Of a stretch of 64,000 nucleotides of DNA, positions 26,123 through 34,193 are shown in pieces. Source of the stretch: DASSFG01 sp035550375 (GTDB lineage Bacteria > Planctomycetota > Planctomycetia > Pirellulales > JAICIG01); assembly GCA_035550375.1 (NCBI GenBank), contig DASZPH010000129.1, positions 1 to 64,000 on the forward strand, given 5' to 3'. The position numbers were made by a program, and so were the translations under genes. Position 1 is the stretch's first letter, and each line of letters opens with the position of its first letter. The notes under the pieces were generated by a model, which saw only the letters and a program-made list of their open reading frames with translations, searched no databases and had not been told where the DNA came from.

Positions 26123-27952
26123 TTGAGATACACGACTAAGACACTCTTGCGCGCCGCCGTCGTTGTTTGCGCAATCGCCGCACTACTCACACCCGCCTCG
26201 GCACAATCGACTTCCGAAAAACGCCCCAACGTCGTGCTGATCGTGGTCGACGACCTGGGTTGGGCCGATTTGCGTTGTTACGGCAGCTCGTTTCATCGCA
26301 CGCCCCGCCTCGACCAGTTCGCCCAGGGCGGCAGACGATTCACGCAGGCCTATGCGGCCTGCCCCGTCTGTTCCCCGACGCGCGCCGCGCTGATGACCGG
26401 AAAGCACCCGGCACGCTTACACCTCACGGACTGGCTGCCCGGCCGTCCCGATATGCCGACCCAGCGTCTCTTGCGGCCCGAGTTTCGCCAACAGTTGCCG
26501 CTGGACGAAGTGACGATCGCCGAGGTGCTGCGCGACGCCGGCTACGCGACCGCGAGTATCGGCAAATGGCATCTCGGCGGCGAGGGGTTTGAGCCGACGC
26601 GGCTGGGTTTCGACCTGAACGTCGCGGGGGACGACCGCGGCTCACCCGCCAGTTACTTCGCCCCGTTCGTCCGCGCCGACCGCGTCGTGCCAGGCCTTGC
26701 TGACGCGCCGCGAGGGGAGTATCTCACCGACCGACTGACCGACGAAGCGGTCAGATTCATCGACGATCACCGCGCCGGTCCGTTCTTCCTCTACCTGCCA
26801 CACTTCGCCGTCCATATTCCGCTGGCGGCAAAAGCCGAGTTGCAGGCCGGCTACCAGGCCTGGGACGGAACGCCACACGGCCGGCAGGAGAACCCGATTT
26901 ACGCGGCCATGCTGGAAAGCGTCGATCAAAGCGTGGGGCGCATCCTCGACAAGCTGCGGGAGCACGACCTTGAAGAGCGCACCGTCGTCATGTTCACCAG
27001 CGACAACGGCGGGCTGGCGACGCGTGAAGGACCCAACACGCCGGCGACCAACAACTCGCCCCTGCGCGAGGGTAAGGGATGGTTGTACGAAGGGGGAATT
27101 CGCGTGCCCCTGATTGTCTCGTGGCCGGGGCGAATCGAGGCGGGCGTGGAAGACGGGCTCGTTTCCAGCGCCGACGTGCCGGTGACCGCTCTGTCTCTTT
27201 GCGGGTACAAGTTTCCCCAGCTCGTGGACGGCTCAGACCTGGCGCCGCTGCTGGTCGAGCGAAAGCCCCTCGCGTCCCGGCCGCTCTACTGGCACTACCC
27301 TCATTACGCCAACCAGGGCAGCCGGCCGGGCGCGGCGGTGCGCGACGGCGACTGGAAGTTGATCGAATTCTACGACACGGGGAGGCGAGAGCTCTTTAAT
27401 GTGGCCGAAGACGTGGGGGAGTCAAGAAACCTGGCTGACGAGCAGCCGGAGCGGGTTGCCGGGCTTGCCGCCAGGCTGGCGAGCTGGCGTGAAGCGGTCG
27501 ACGCGCAGATGCCCAAGCCCAACCCCGACTACACGCCGAACCCAGCCGACAAGGAGGGCACGATCTTGCTGGCGGCAAGCACGGCCGACGTGCACGGCGT
27601 GATGCTGCGCTACGAGCCGCTGCCGCACAAAAACACGCTCGGCTACTGGGTGCGCGTCGACGACTGGGCCGACTGGGAGTTTGACGTTCGCCAGCCGACC
27701 GAGTTTCGCGTTGAGGCGCTGACTGGTTGCGGCCAGGGGAGCGGAGGAAGCCGGGTCGAATTCCGGGCCGCCGACCAAACGCTCGAATTCGTTGTGCCCG
27801 AGACGGGCGGTTTTCAGCAGTTCGTCCCGCAACAAATCGGACGGCTCGCGTTCGATCGAGCCGGCCGCCACCGGCTGGAGGTGCGCGCCACGTCGAAACC
27901 CGGCCCCGCCGTGATGGACCTGCGCGAGATCAGGCTGGTGCCCGTGCAGTAG
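26123..27952 (+). CDS. Arylsulfatase A-type sulfatase
   Basis: A secreted Cys-type sulfatase, about 609 residues from the TTG at 26123. The sulfatase signature CSPTRAALMTG has its Cys (about residue 83) for conversion to formylglycine. Metal and substrate residues are seen in LIVVDDLGWADL, GKWHLGG and TSDNGG. A C-terminal beta domain of about 130 residues (KNTLGYWVRVDDWADWEF...) follows, as in planctomycete sulfatases with an extra lectin-like fold. The signal peptide is LRYTTKTLLRAAVVVCAIAALLTPASA. TTG 26123 has GAGGAG at the right distance; an ATG at 26087 has none. It likely desulfates polysaccharides outside the cell. No sulfatase-maturing enzyme is adjacent. Confidence 0.93.
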   Translation: MRYTTKTLLRAAVVVCAIAALLTPASAQSTSEKRPNVVLIVVDDLGWADLRCYGSSFHRTPRLDQFAQGGRRFTQAYAACPVCSPTRAALMTGKHPARLHLTDWLPGRPDMPTQRLLRPEFRQQLPLDEVTIAEVLRDAGYATASIGKWHLGGEGFEPTRLGFDLNVAGDDRGSPASYFAPFVRADRVVPGLADAPRGEYLTDRLTDEAVRFIDDHRAGPFFLYLPHFAVHIPLAAKAELQAGYQAWDGTPHGRQENPIYAAMLESVDQSVGRILDKLREHDLEERTVVMFTSDNGGLATREGPNTPATNNSPLREGKGWLYEGGIRVPLIVSWPGRIEAGVEDGLVSSADVPVTALSLCGYKFPQLVDGSDLAPLLVERKPLASRPLYWHYPHYANQGSRPGAAVRDGDWKLIEFYDTGRRELFNVAEDVGESRNLADEQPERVAGLAARLASWREAVDAQMPKPNPDYTPNPADKEGTILLAASTADVHGVMLRYEPLPHKNTLGYWVRVDDWADWEFDVRQPTEFRVEALTGCGQGSGGSRVEFRAADQTLEFVVPETGGFQQFVPQQIGRLAFDRAGRHRLEVRATSKPGPAVMDLREIRLVPVQ

Positions 27953-27955
27953 TCG

Positions 27956-27990
27956 GTAGGGTGAGACGAGCGACGCGAATCCCACCCTAC
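27956..27990. repeat. 35-bp imperfect palindromic repeat, copy 2 (inverted)
   Basis: Reverse-oriented copy of the element at 26047-26081, with three mismatches. It starts four bases after the sulfatase stop codon. Its self-complementary ends could also fold in RNA and protect or end the sulfatase transcript. Confidence 0.8.
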
Positions 27991-28079
27991 CAATTAGCTC
28001 CAAAAAAACCGGCCCTGGCATTTTCCTTGCACCCAGGAGAAGCCTTTGCAGGCGAACAACGATTTCTTTGAGGTGGGCC

Positions 28080-28364
28080 ATGGTTGAAGAACGCGTTTAT
28101 GTTGAGCGAGGACCGAGCGCAGTCGGCGTGCTCCTGGGTCTGATTGTCGTGGTGGCCGTCGTTCTGGCGGTGCTGTGGGGCACCGGCGCGATGACCGTCG
28201 GACGCGACCCCCAGAACCGATTCCAGATCACGTTTGACGCCAGACAGGCCGAACATGCGGGTGACGGAATGCTCGACAAGACGGGCAAGGCACTGGAACA
28301 CGCCGGCGAAAAGCTTGAACGGCAGGCGCACAAACCGAACGCGCCTGAGCCAGTTCAGAGGTAG
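28080..28364 (+). CDS. Small single-TM membrane protein, unknown function
   Basis: A 94-residue protein. Residues 1-15 are charged, about 17-38 form one transmembrane helix (VGVLLGLIVVVAVVLAVLWG), and the tail is amphipathic and Lys/Glu-rich (GKALEHAGEKLERQ). The ATG at 28080 has GAGGTGGG just upstream and is preferred over the start at 28068. No domain is recognised. It stands between the sulfatase repeat and the convergent channel operon. Confidence 0.72.
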   Translation: MVEERVYVERGPSAVGVLLGLIVVVAVVLAVLWGTGAMTVGRDPQNRFQITFDARQAEHAGDGMLDKTGKALEHAGEKLERQAHKPNAPEPVQR

Positions 28365-28384
28365 CGAGAACGGGCTGGCGCGCT

Positions 28385-29374
28385 TTATTGAGCGGACGAG
28401 TGGCTGCCGAAGTTCGACGCCCCGATGTTAATGTCGTCGGGCAGCGGCCGTGCGGCAACGTGGTACCCCATGCCGTAGAGCAACTCCTTGACACGGGCAT
28501 ATTCCGCGAAGCTGTCGCCGTAGGTCCACAGAGTCACGGTACACTGCCTGGGCGGACATTCGGACAGTTTGGCGCGAAACCGCGATGTGGGCTCCAACGC
28601 ATCGTCGACTTTTTCGCCCAGTTCCTTCGAGACGGGAATCAGCTCGAAGGAAAAGGCGAGTGGAACGGTGCCTGCTTCTGCCGCGTCGTCCAGTCGTTCG
28701 AGCACGTAGCGGGCCTCGAAACCTTGACGCGGACCGACCATGTCCGACATTTCACTCATCGTTCGCAACCGCTCGATTTTCGACTTCGCGTCGATCTCGC
28801 ACAGTTCTTTCATCTCCATGAGGGGCGCCCAGGCAAGGCGACCGTTGCGGAGCTGAAAATGGACCTCTTGGCCGTAGACGGTGCGGCTGATCGGCGTCGG
28901 GTAGCTGTTGATCTTGATCGGCGTCCGCTTCTTCGGCTTCTCGACGTCGGCTTTCGCGTTTTCTAGCTTCTTCAGATCCGATTCGGCGGCCTCCAGCGCC
29001 CGGCGAATCTCAAACGCCGTCTGGTTCTCTGTGCTGAGCGACTTCTTGGCCTCGTCGAGCTCGCGCTCGTGTTCGGCCAGAAGATAGGCGAGCGTGCCCC
29101 GTTCCTGGTACTTGGCCTGCGCCGAGAGCGTCACCTCCTGCACCAGCCCTTCGAGACGCAGCATGTCTTGCTCGATGCCCTCCGCCTCCTCGCTGAGCTG
29201 GCCTACGGCCTTCTTGGCGTCGGCGTCTTCCGTCGGCAAATCGACCGGCGAATTCTTGGCGCGGATGCCGACGACCATCACCAAGACGATGAGAATGCCG
29301 ACCGTGTTCGTCACGACGTCCAGAAAGGAGTCGCTGCCAATCGCTTCAGTCTCTTGTCGGATTCTGCGCGCCAT
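28385..29374 (-). CDS. ExbD-like single-TM protein with coiled coil (third gene of channel operon)
   Basis: A 329-residue inner-membrane protein. Residues about 14-38 make one TM helix with an acidic residue at its start: SDSFLDVVTNTVGILIVLVM. The DVV placement matches the proton-carrying Asp of ExbD/TolR/MotB. A coiled coil follows (about 50-140). The C-terminal domain (150-329) has VHFQLRNGRLAWAPLMEM and ends with YARVKELLYGMGYHVAARP. That tail resembles the end of the 964-residue partner. I infer a stator-type partner for the ExbB-like protein two genes upstream. It lies 75 bases after the 964-residue gene. Confidence 0.75.
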   Translation of the reverse strand: MARRIRQETEAIGSDSFLDVVTNTVGILIVLVMVVGIRAKNSPVDLPTEDADAKKAVGQLSEEAEGIEQDMLRLEGLVQEVTLSAQAKYQERGTLAYLLAEHERELDEAKKSLSTENQTAFEIRRALEAAESDLKKLENAKADVEKPKKRTPIKINSYPTPISRTVYGQEVHFQLRNGRLAWAPLMEMKELCEIDAKSKIERLRTMSEMSDMVGPRQGFEARYVLERLDDAAEAGTVPLAFSFELIPVSKELGEKVDDALEPTSRFRAKLSECPPRQCTVTLWTYGDSFAEYARVKELLYGMGYHVAARPLPDDINIGASNFGSHSSAQ

Positions 29375-29449
29375 AGGATGACAGTTGACGGCTCAACCAA
29401 GGAGAGACAGGGTCCTGTTGACTCTTGTTCTCGGCAGGGCTTGCATCGC

Positions 29450-32344
29450 TTAACGCATCCTTCCCGTTGCCCGAGGATCAACGAGCACGCGAGCACGTGG
29501 CCTGCCGTGAATGTCGAAGCCGCTGTTGGCGAGCAGGGCCTGCAGTTCGCGGTAGCGGCGCTCGCCGCCCGGTTCGACTTCCATGAAGAGCGTCGGTCGC
29601 CAATACATGTTTCGGCCGGCCGTTCCCCAGGATTCGATACGGTCCCAGACGGTGCTCACGAGGTCTTCGAGCGATTCGGAGGTTTTCGACTTGAGCGGAA
29701 TAACGCGCATTCCTTGCTTGCCTCGCCCCTCGGGCAAGAGGGTCAAGTGATCCGCGTCGCAAACCATGTGGATCGGTCTCTGGATGGGCACGTTCGTCGT
29801 GCTGGCGTCGGGGTTGGCCCAGTTCTTCTCGCGTTGGTGCTTGTGGTCTTTCGACGACGCTTGAGCATCTTGCTGTCCGAAGTTGAGGTTGCTCATCGGC
29901 GACGGCATGCCGCCCTGCATCGACTGCATCGAGGAGGAACTGCCGCCCCCCATCGCGGACGACGGCTGCCCCGACATCATGGACGACTGCCCCGATCCGC
30001 CCGACGCATTCTGCTTCGCAAGATGCTGGGCGGTCGCATTCGCGCTCGAACCCGCGCCGTTGCCCAGGCGAGCCAAGCTCCCTCGGCTACCCGACTGCGC
30101 CGCGCCCCCAGCCGTAGCGGCTGACGAGCCGGAGTCGGATTGTCCGCCGACGTTGCCGTTCGGGCTCGATGACCCGCCGGCGCTATCGCCGGTCGCGGTG
30201 CCGTTATCGACCACCCGGGCGCCGGCCAGGCCGTTGGGGCTGGCGGCGATATTGGGACCACCGGCCGTCGCGTCGCCCTGGCTATCCGTTCCATTCAGAT
30301 CGGAAGTGCCGGAGCCGGTCGGTCCGGACGAACCTCGTGAGTTGCCCGTGCCGGTCGCACGCGCGAGGCGGTTTCCGGGCACGCCAATTCCAGGCGCCGG
30401 CTGCCCAGCGCTCTGCCGCGTGTTGCCACTTCCGCCTGGTGGTGTGGGCCCCAACAACGCCTCGCCGGACCCCGCTGCGCTAGCGACCTGTCCACCCGGC
30501 CCCATTCCGCCGGGGACTTTGCCGTTGGCCAAGGTACCGGTGGGTCTTGTCCCGTTCGCCCCCATCCCGCCAATCTGTTCCGCGCCCGGTTGAGTCCCTC
30601 CCGTCCCATCGCCCGGTTGAGTCCCGTCACCTCCTTGCCCCGCCAGATCCGTGCCCGTCCCTCCCCCTTGTCCCAAGCCGGTGCCACCGCCGCCGGAGCG
30701 CGAACCGAACCCCTTTGCACCGCCTCCAAGCGGACCTCCCATCGCCAGCGTGTCTCCTGCGGGCGACCCGCCCGTGCCCGACGCCAAGCCGTTGGGCACG
30801 CCTGGCCCGCTTCCCGCGCCGCGCGAGCCGGATTGAGCCAATCCAATCCCGGGCTCGCCTACTGTTTCGCCCGGTTGCTGACCGTAACCTTCTCCGTCTC
30901 CCGACTGTCGACCTGATCCGGTCCGCCCACGCTGGCCGCCGGGGCTGCCGGCTGTGCCGAAGCCTGGTCCGCTGCCAGCCTGCCCTCTGCCAGGCGTTGT
31001 CCCGGCATAACGTCCGCCGCCCGCAGCCTGCACACCCGGCGTCCCCTCGCCCAGTCCACCAGTGCCCAGCCCGCCGCTGCCGGCTCCTGGCCCTCCCCTG
31101 CCGTTGCCCTTTCCTGCCCCCACCAGCGCGCTCGCGTAGGGGTTGTCGTCACCATCGATGCTGTGCACGGGCCCGTCGCCCATCTTCTGCGGCGAAGTAG
31201 CGACCAAACGCTGCGGCGTGCCGCCGAACTGCGGCCCACCCATACCACCGCCGCCCGGACCACGGCCGAAGCCGTCTCCGCCGGCGCCTCCGCGGCGCGA
31301 TCCCAGTGCGGGACGTCCTCGACCTCGGCGACCGCTGCCTCCGGATGAACCCTCGACTTGCACGATCCCTCCGCGTTGCGACGCGCGAAATACGGCGTGG
31401 CCGTTTGAGTGGGACAGCCGCGGTGCGACTTTTGCGAGCATCTCCTGCCTGGCTTTGGCTTCGGCAACAGCCTGCTGCATGGCCACCGTGAGCCGGGGAT
31501 CAGCCGGCGGAAAATCGAATTTCCAATCCTGGCCGACCAGCTCGTAGCCGAAATCAGAGCCCCACGAGCCGACCGCCATGCGGGCCACGAACCAAGTTTC
31601 GATGCCGTCGGGGCGGATGATAAACAGGGGGTAGGGCGTGCCTCCTGCCCCTCTGCCTGCCAGCGCAGCACGATTGTGGTAATCCGTCGCGGCGCGCAGA
31701 ACCGACACCAGCGGGTTGCTCGGCCCGAGGTCGACCGTAAAATCCTCGCCCGTGAGTACGACCCCCTCGGGCTGCAGCACGATGGCGTCCCCGCGGCATT
31801 CGATGTAGATCGGCCTACGGTGAGTCTCGTTGGGGCCGTGGTAGGGGATGATGGCGTACGATTCGCCCTGGCCTCCGCCCTTCCGCTTGAGTTCCTCGAT
31901 CTCGGTGCGCGTCCGGTCGGCGTCGATGTGCAGACGTGCCAGACGCTTCTTCAGGTCTTCGTTTTCGCGGGCGTCGCCGGCCGCCAGCTCGCTGAAATGC
32001 TCGCGGGCCGACACCGCCTCTTCGAGTTGGTCTTTCAGCCGCCGCGCGTGTTCCTCCAGGTGACTAAGTTCTGTCCGCTTGTCGGCGAGCGTTTTCTCCG
32101 TGGCTTCGCGCGACTTCTTCAGCTCGTCGATCCGCCACTGGAACTCTTCTCGCTTGGCCGTCAGCTCGCCCCCCGCGTCCGCGGAAGCCGCGCGGCGAGC
32201 CTCTTCGGCCACCTTGACGCGCGTATGGCGCGCGATGACCACCAGCACGACGATCATCGCGCCCATCGTGCATAACAGGACCGCCAGGAAGGGGAACAGC
32301 GAGACGCCGGCGGCTTGCTGGTTGGCCGTAGACCGGCGTTTCAT
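29450..32344 (-). CDS. Large single-TM protein with duplicated domain and long Gly-rich linker
   Basis: 964 residues, function unknown. Residues about 14-38 form one TM (SLFPFLAVLLCTMGAMIVVL), without the ExbD-type Asp. A coiled coil runs about 45-160. A globular domain (about 170-285) reads RRPIYIECRGDAIVLQPEG... PYPLFIIRPDG... SDFGYELVGQDWKFDFP. Residues about 335-835 are low complexity, mainly Gly, Ser, Thr, Pro, Gln and Asn, with GGxG and GxGxxG repeats. A second globular domain (about 850-964) reads QRPIHMVCDADHLTLLPEG... RPTLFMEVEPGG... NSGFDIHGRP. It looks like a diverged copy of the first. ATG overlaps the channel-gene stop (ATGA), so the genes are coupled. Confidence 0.78.
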   Translation of the reverse strand: MKRRSTANQQAAGVSLFPFLAVLLCTMGAMIVVLVVIARHTRVKVAEEARRAASADAGGELTAKREEFQWRIDELKKSREATEKTLADKRTELSHLEEHARRLKDQLEEAVSAREHFSELAAGDARENEDLKKRLARLHIDADRTRTEIEELKRKGGGQGESYAIIPYHGPNETHRRPIYIECRGDAIVLQPEGVVLTGEDFTVDLGPSNPLVSVLRAATDYHNRAALAGRGAGGTPYPLFIIRPDGIETWFVARMAVGSWGSDFGYELVGQDWKFDFPPADPRLTVAMQQAVAEAKARQEMLAKVAPRLSHSNGHAVFRASQRGGIVQVEGSSGGSGRRGRGRPALGSRRGGAGGDGFGRGPGGGGMGGPQFGGTPQRLVATSPQKMGDGPVHSIDGDDNPYASALVGAGKGNGRGGPGAGSGGLGTGGLGEGTPGVQAAGGGRYAGTTPGRGQAGSGPGFGTAGSPGGQRGRTGSGRQSGDGEGYGQQPGETVGEPGIGLAQSGSRGAGSGPGVPNGLASGTGGSPAGDTLAMGGPLGGGAKGFGSRSGGGGTGLGQGGGTGTDLAGQGGDGTQPGDGTGGTQPGAEQIGGMGANGTRPTGTLANGKVPGGMGPGGQVASAAGSGEALLGPTPPGGSGNTRQSAGQPAPGIGVPGNRLARATGTGNSRGSSGPTGSGTSDLNGTDSQGDATAGGPNIAASPNGLAGARVVDNGTATGDSAGGSSSPNGNVGGQSDSGSSAATAGGAAQSGSRGSLARLGNGAGSSANATAQHLAKQNASGGSGQSSMMSGQPSSAMGGGSSSSMQSMQGGMPSPMSNLNFGQQDAQASSKDHKHQREKNWANPDASTTNVPIQRPIHMVCDADHLTLLPEGRGKQGMRVIPLKSKTSESLEDLVSTVWDRIESWGTAGRNMYWRPTLFMEVEPGGERRYRELQALLANSGFDIHGRPRARVLVDPRATGRMR

Positions 32345-33645
32345 GCGGCCTTGCTCACGGAACTGGTGCTAGTCAGGCCGACCTGCGGGGCGGCCACATG
32401 TCCGAGCCGGGCGTTCAACAGGTTGACCGTGCCGGCCAGATTGAGCAGAGTTTCTTCAAAGTGCTGCGCGCCGGCCAGGGACGCCAGGTTGCGGTTAAGC
32501 TGCTCTTCGAGTTTGGTGACGTGCCCCGTCGCCTCCACCACCCGCAGCAGGATCTCGCCCTGCCGGGCCAGCTCCGCTTGCTGTGTCTTCATGGCCTGGG
32601 CGCCGTCGGCCAGCGTCTGCTGCAGTCGGCTCCAGTTGCGGCGGTTCTGCTCGGCCGTGGCCTCGGCCGAGGCCGCCAGCTTCTCGGCGTGCGTCGAGAG
32701 GCTCTGCGCCAGCGCGGTCGCCAGCGACGTCTCGAGTTGCCGGCCGGCAGTTGCCGACATCTCGTTCCAGCGTGCCGCCGCGGCCTCCATCGACTTCTGC
32801 CAAAGTTCTGCCTGGCGCTGTACGAGTTTTTCCGTGGCCTTGAGCATCGACTCCGCCAGACGGCGCATGGCGGCCATCTGCGGATCGTCCCCCGCTCCAA
32901 GCTGCTCGAACCGCCCGGCCAGTTCCTCGGCCGACCGTGCGTCGACCGCCGCGAGCAGCCGGCCTTCGATGCGGTCGACGACGAACTGCACGAACATCAG
33001 CACCATCGACAGCCCCAGCGCCAGCGCCGTGGTATCGAACGCCACGCCCAAGCCGCCCGTCACCATGGGGAGCGAATCCTCCAGCGACTGGGGGTTCAGG
33101 CTGGCGATGGCGAGCGTGATGCCGATGACCGTTCCCAAGAAGCCGAGAATGGGAATCGCCCAGATGATGATCCGCAGCAAGGCGTAGCTGGCGTGCGAAC
33201 GGGCGGCGTCCGACTCCGACAGGTACTTTAGCTCGTCCCCGAGCTTGTCAGCCGAGCCGGCGAAGAGGACCGATTGCAGCGCCTCGCGCAACCGGCGCGG
33301 GAAGTAATCGTCCTGCTGAGTATCGGGCAACTGGCCAAGATGGACCAGGAGCCGCTCAGCGTCCGAGGGGGGCTGCGGCTCCTCGCTGCGTGCCGGCAGA
33401 CCCACCTGCGACATAGCGGACGACTGCCGGCCGACGTCGAGGGCCTTTAAGATCAGGCCCGCCAGGCCGACGAAAAACAACGCCGTTTCCAGATACTCGA
33501 CCCAGTGGCCGGCAAAATATCGCAGGACAAATTCGTCCTTCCAGTGGCCCGTCTGAATCGGGGCAAAGAAGGCGATCGACGCGAGCGTTCCCCAGAAGAG
33601 GGACGAACGCATAATGAGTTGTGGAATGCGACTGGCTTTACCCAT
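32341..33645 (-). CDS. MotA/TolQ/ExbB-like proton channel protein
   Basis: A 434-residue inner-membrane protein, first gene of a three-gene minus-strand operon. Hydrophobic segments lie at about 13-31, 49-69, 150-180 and 205-235. The last two have the ExbB/TolQ pattern (PILGFLGTVIGITLAI; GLGVAFDTTALALGLSM, with the Thr-rich pore face). A long cytoplasmic tail (235-420) is coiled coil, Ala/Gln/Glu-rich, unlike short ExbB. The ATG at 33645 follows AAGGAG at seven bases; the longer frame to 33780 is untypical. I infer a proton-driven complex with the two single-TM proteins downstream. The role is unknown. Confidence 0.85.
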   Translation of the reverse strand: MGKASRIPQLIMRSSLFWGTLASIAFFAPIQTGHWKDEFVLRYFAGHWVEYLETALFFVGLAGLILKALDVGRQSSAMSQVGLPARSEEPQPPSDAERLLVHLGQLPDTQQDDYFPRRLREALQSVLFAGSADKLGDELKYLSESDAARSHASYALLRIIIWAIPILGFLGTVIGITLAIASLNPQSLEDSLPMVTGGLGVAFDTTALALGLSMVLMFVQFVVDRIEGRLLAAVDARSAEELAGRFEQLGAGDDPQMAAMRRLAESMLKATEKLVQRQAELWQKSMEAAAARWNEMSATAGRQLETSLATALAQSLSTHAEKLAASAEATAEQNRRNWSRLQQTLADGAQAMKTQQAELARQGEILLRVVEATGHVTKLEEQLNRNLASLAGAQHFEETLLNLAGTVNLLNARLGHVAAPQVGLTSTSSVSKAA

Positions 33646-33804
33646 TGGCAGGCTCCTTCTCTCGATACCATCGGCCTGATCGTCAGAGTTGATGAACGAA
33701 AGACCGGAAAAGGGGGCGTAGTCTCGCCAAACCGCAACAGCCGCACAATACGGAAACTGGCTGAAAGTGAGGCACGCCAATCGGCCGATAGCTCATTTGT
33801 CGCC

Positions 33805-33947
33805 CGTGACGGAAGATCGCAAGAAAGAGCCCGGCAACCGTCGAAGTGCGTGGCCCGGTAGGGCCTCCGGTTGCCGATCGCGTCGTTCCCCGGGAGGGAG
33901 AAAGAACAGTCCGGTGCCGGCTTCGGCCGCCCGGACTGTTTTTATTT
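33805..33947 (+). ncRNA. Candidate structured RNA or attenuator leader
   Basis: No gene lies upstream on this strand for over 5 kb, yet a strong terminator ends at 33947. The preceding segment is highly self-complementary. A perfect 9-bp stem (33832-33840 with 33868-33876) encloses a hairpin with arms 33852-33856 and 33861-33865 and a GGTA loop. Further G/C pairing is possible outside. It could be a small RNA transcribed divergently from the channel operon, or a leader regulating the gene at 34194. No known riboswitch core was identified. The 5' end is a guess. Confidence 0.4.
33905..33947 (+). terminator. Strong Rho-independent terminator with UUCG loop
   Basis: Ten-base perfect arms (33905-33914 and 33931-33940) surround an inner GGC-TTCG-GCC tetraloop stem, and are followed by TTTTTATTT. 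This is the best intrinsic terminator in the window and acts on the plus strand. Confidence 0.85.
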
Positions 33948-33975
33948 GCACGCGACGCTGTTACGATGAACGAAC

Positions 33976-34048
33976 ACTAAGCCGAAGCGTCAGCGAGGGG
34001 AGCTGACTATCCAACGGGGCCTTCCCTCGCTTGCCACTTCGGGTTAGT
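33976..34048. repeat. Palindromic interspersed repeat with long arms
   Basis: Left arm 33976-34000 (starting ACTAAGCCGAAGCG) and right arm 34021-34048 (ending CTTCGGGTTAGT) are imperfect reverse complements around a 20-base centre. The arm sequence, a CTAA-CCGAAG...GCGAGGG pattern, matches a motif I associate with abundant planctomycete intergenic repeats; that recollection is not verified here. Confidence 0.6.
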
Positions 34049-34193
34049 AGAGGCGGCTAAACAAGTTACGTTTAGCGCGCAATCTGTCCCCGCTCACGCT
34101 CCCACCTTCGCCAACACCGGTTCAACGCCCTGGCTCCGCTGGCCATCTGCCCTAGACCGAGTCAGACAGCCCAAATCCCCCCGCCTTGCAAAA

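Noticed and set aside
28385..33645. Zorya-type defence system
   Set aside because: ZorA-like channel features are present, but there is no OmpA-domain ZorB and no ZorC, ZorD or ZorE gene nearby.
33683..33705. Hammerhead ribozyme core
   Set aside because: TTGATGAACGAAAG resembles the core, but CTGATGA is not matched and no stem II is present between the motif and GAAA.
33805..33900. SAM-I or c-di-GMP (GEMM) riboswitch
   Set aside because: The CCCGGCAACC string resembles part of SAM-I, and GGTTGCCG part of GEMM, but the other conserved core segments are missing or out of order.
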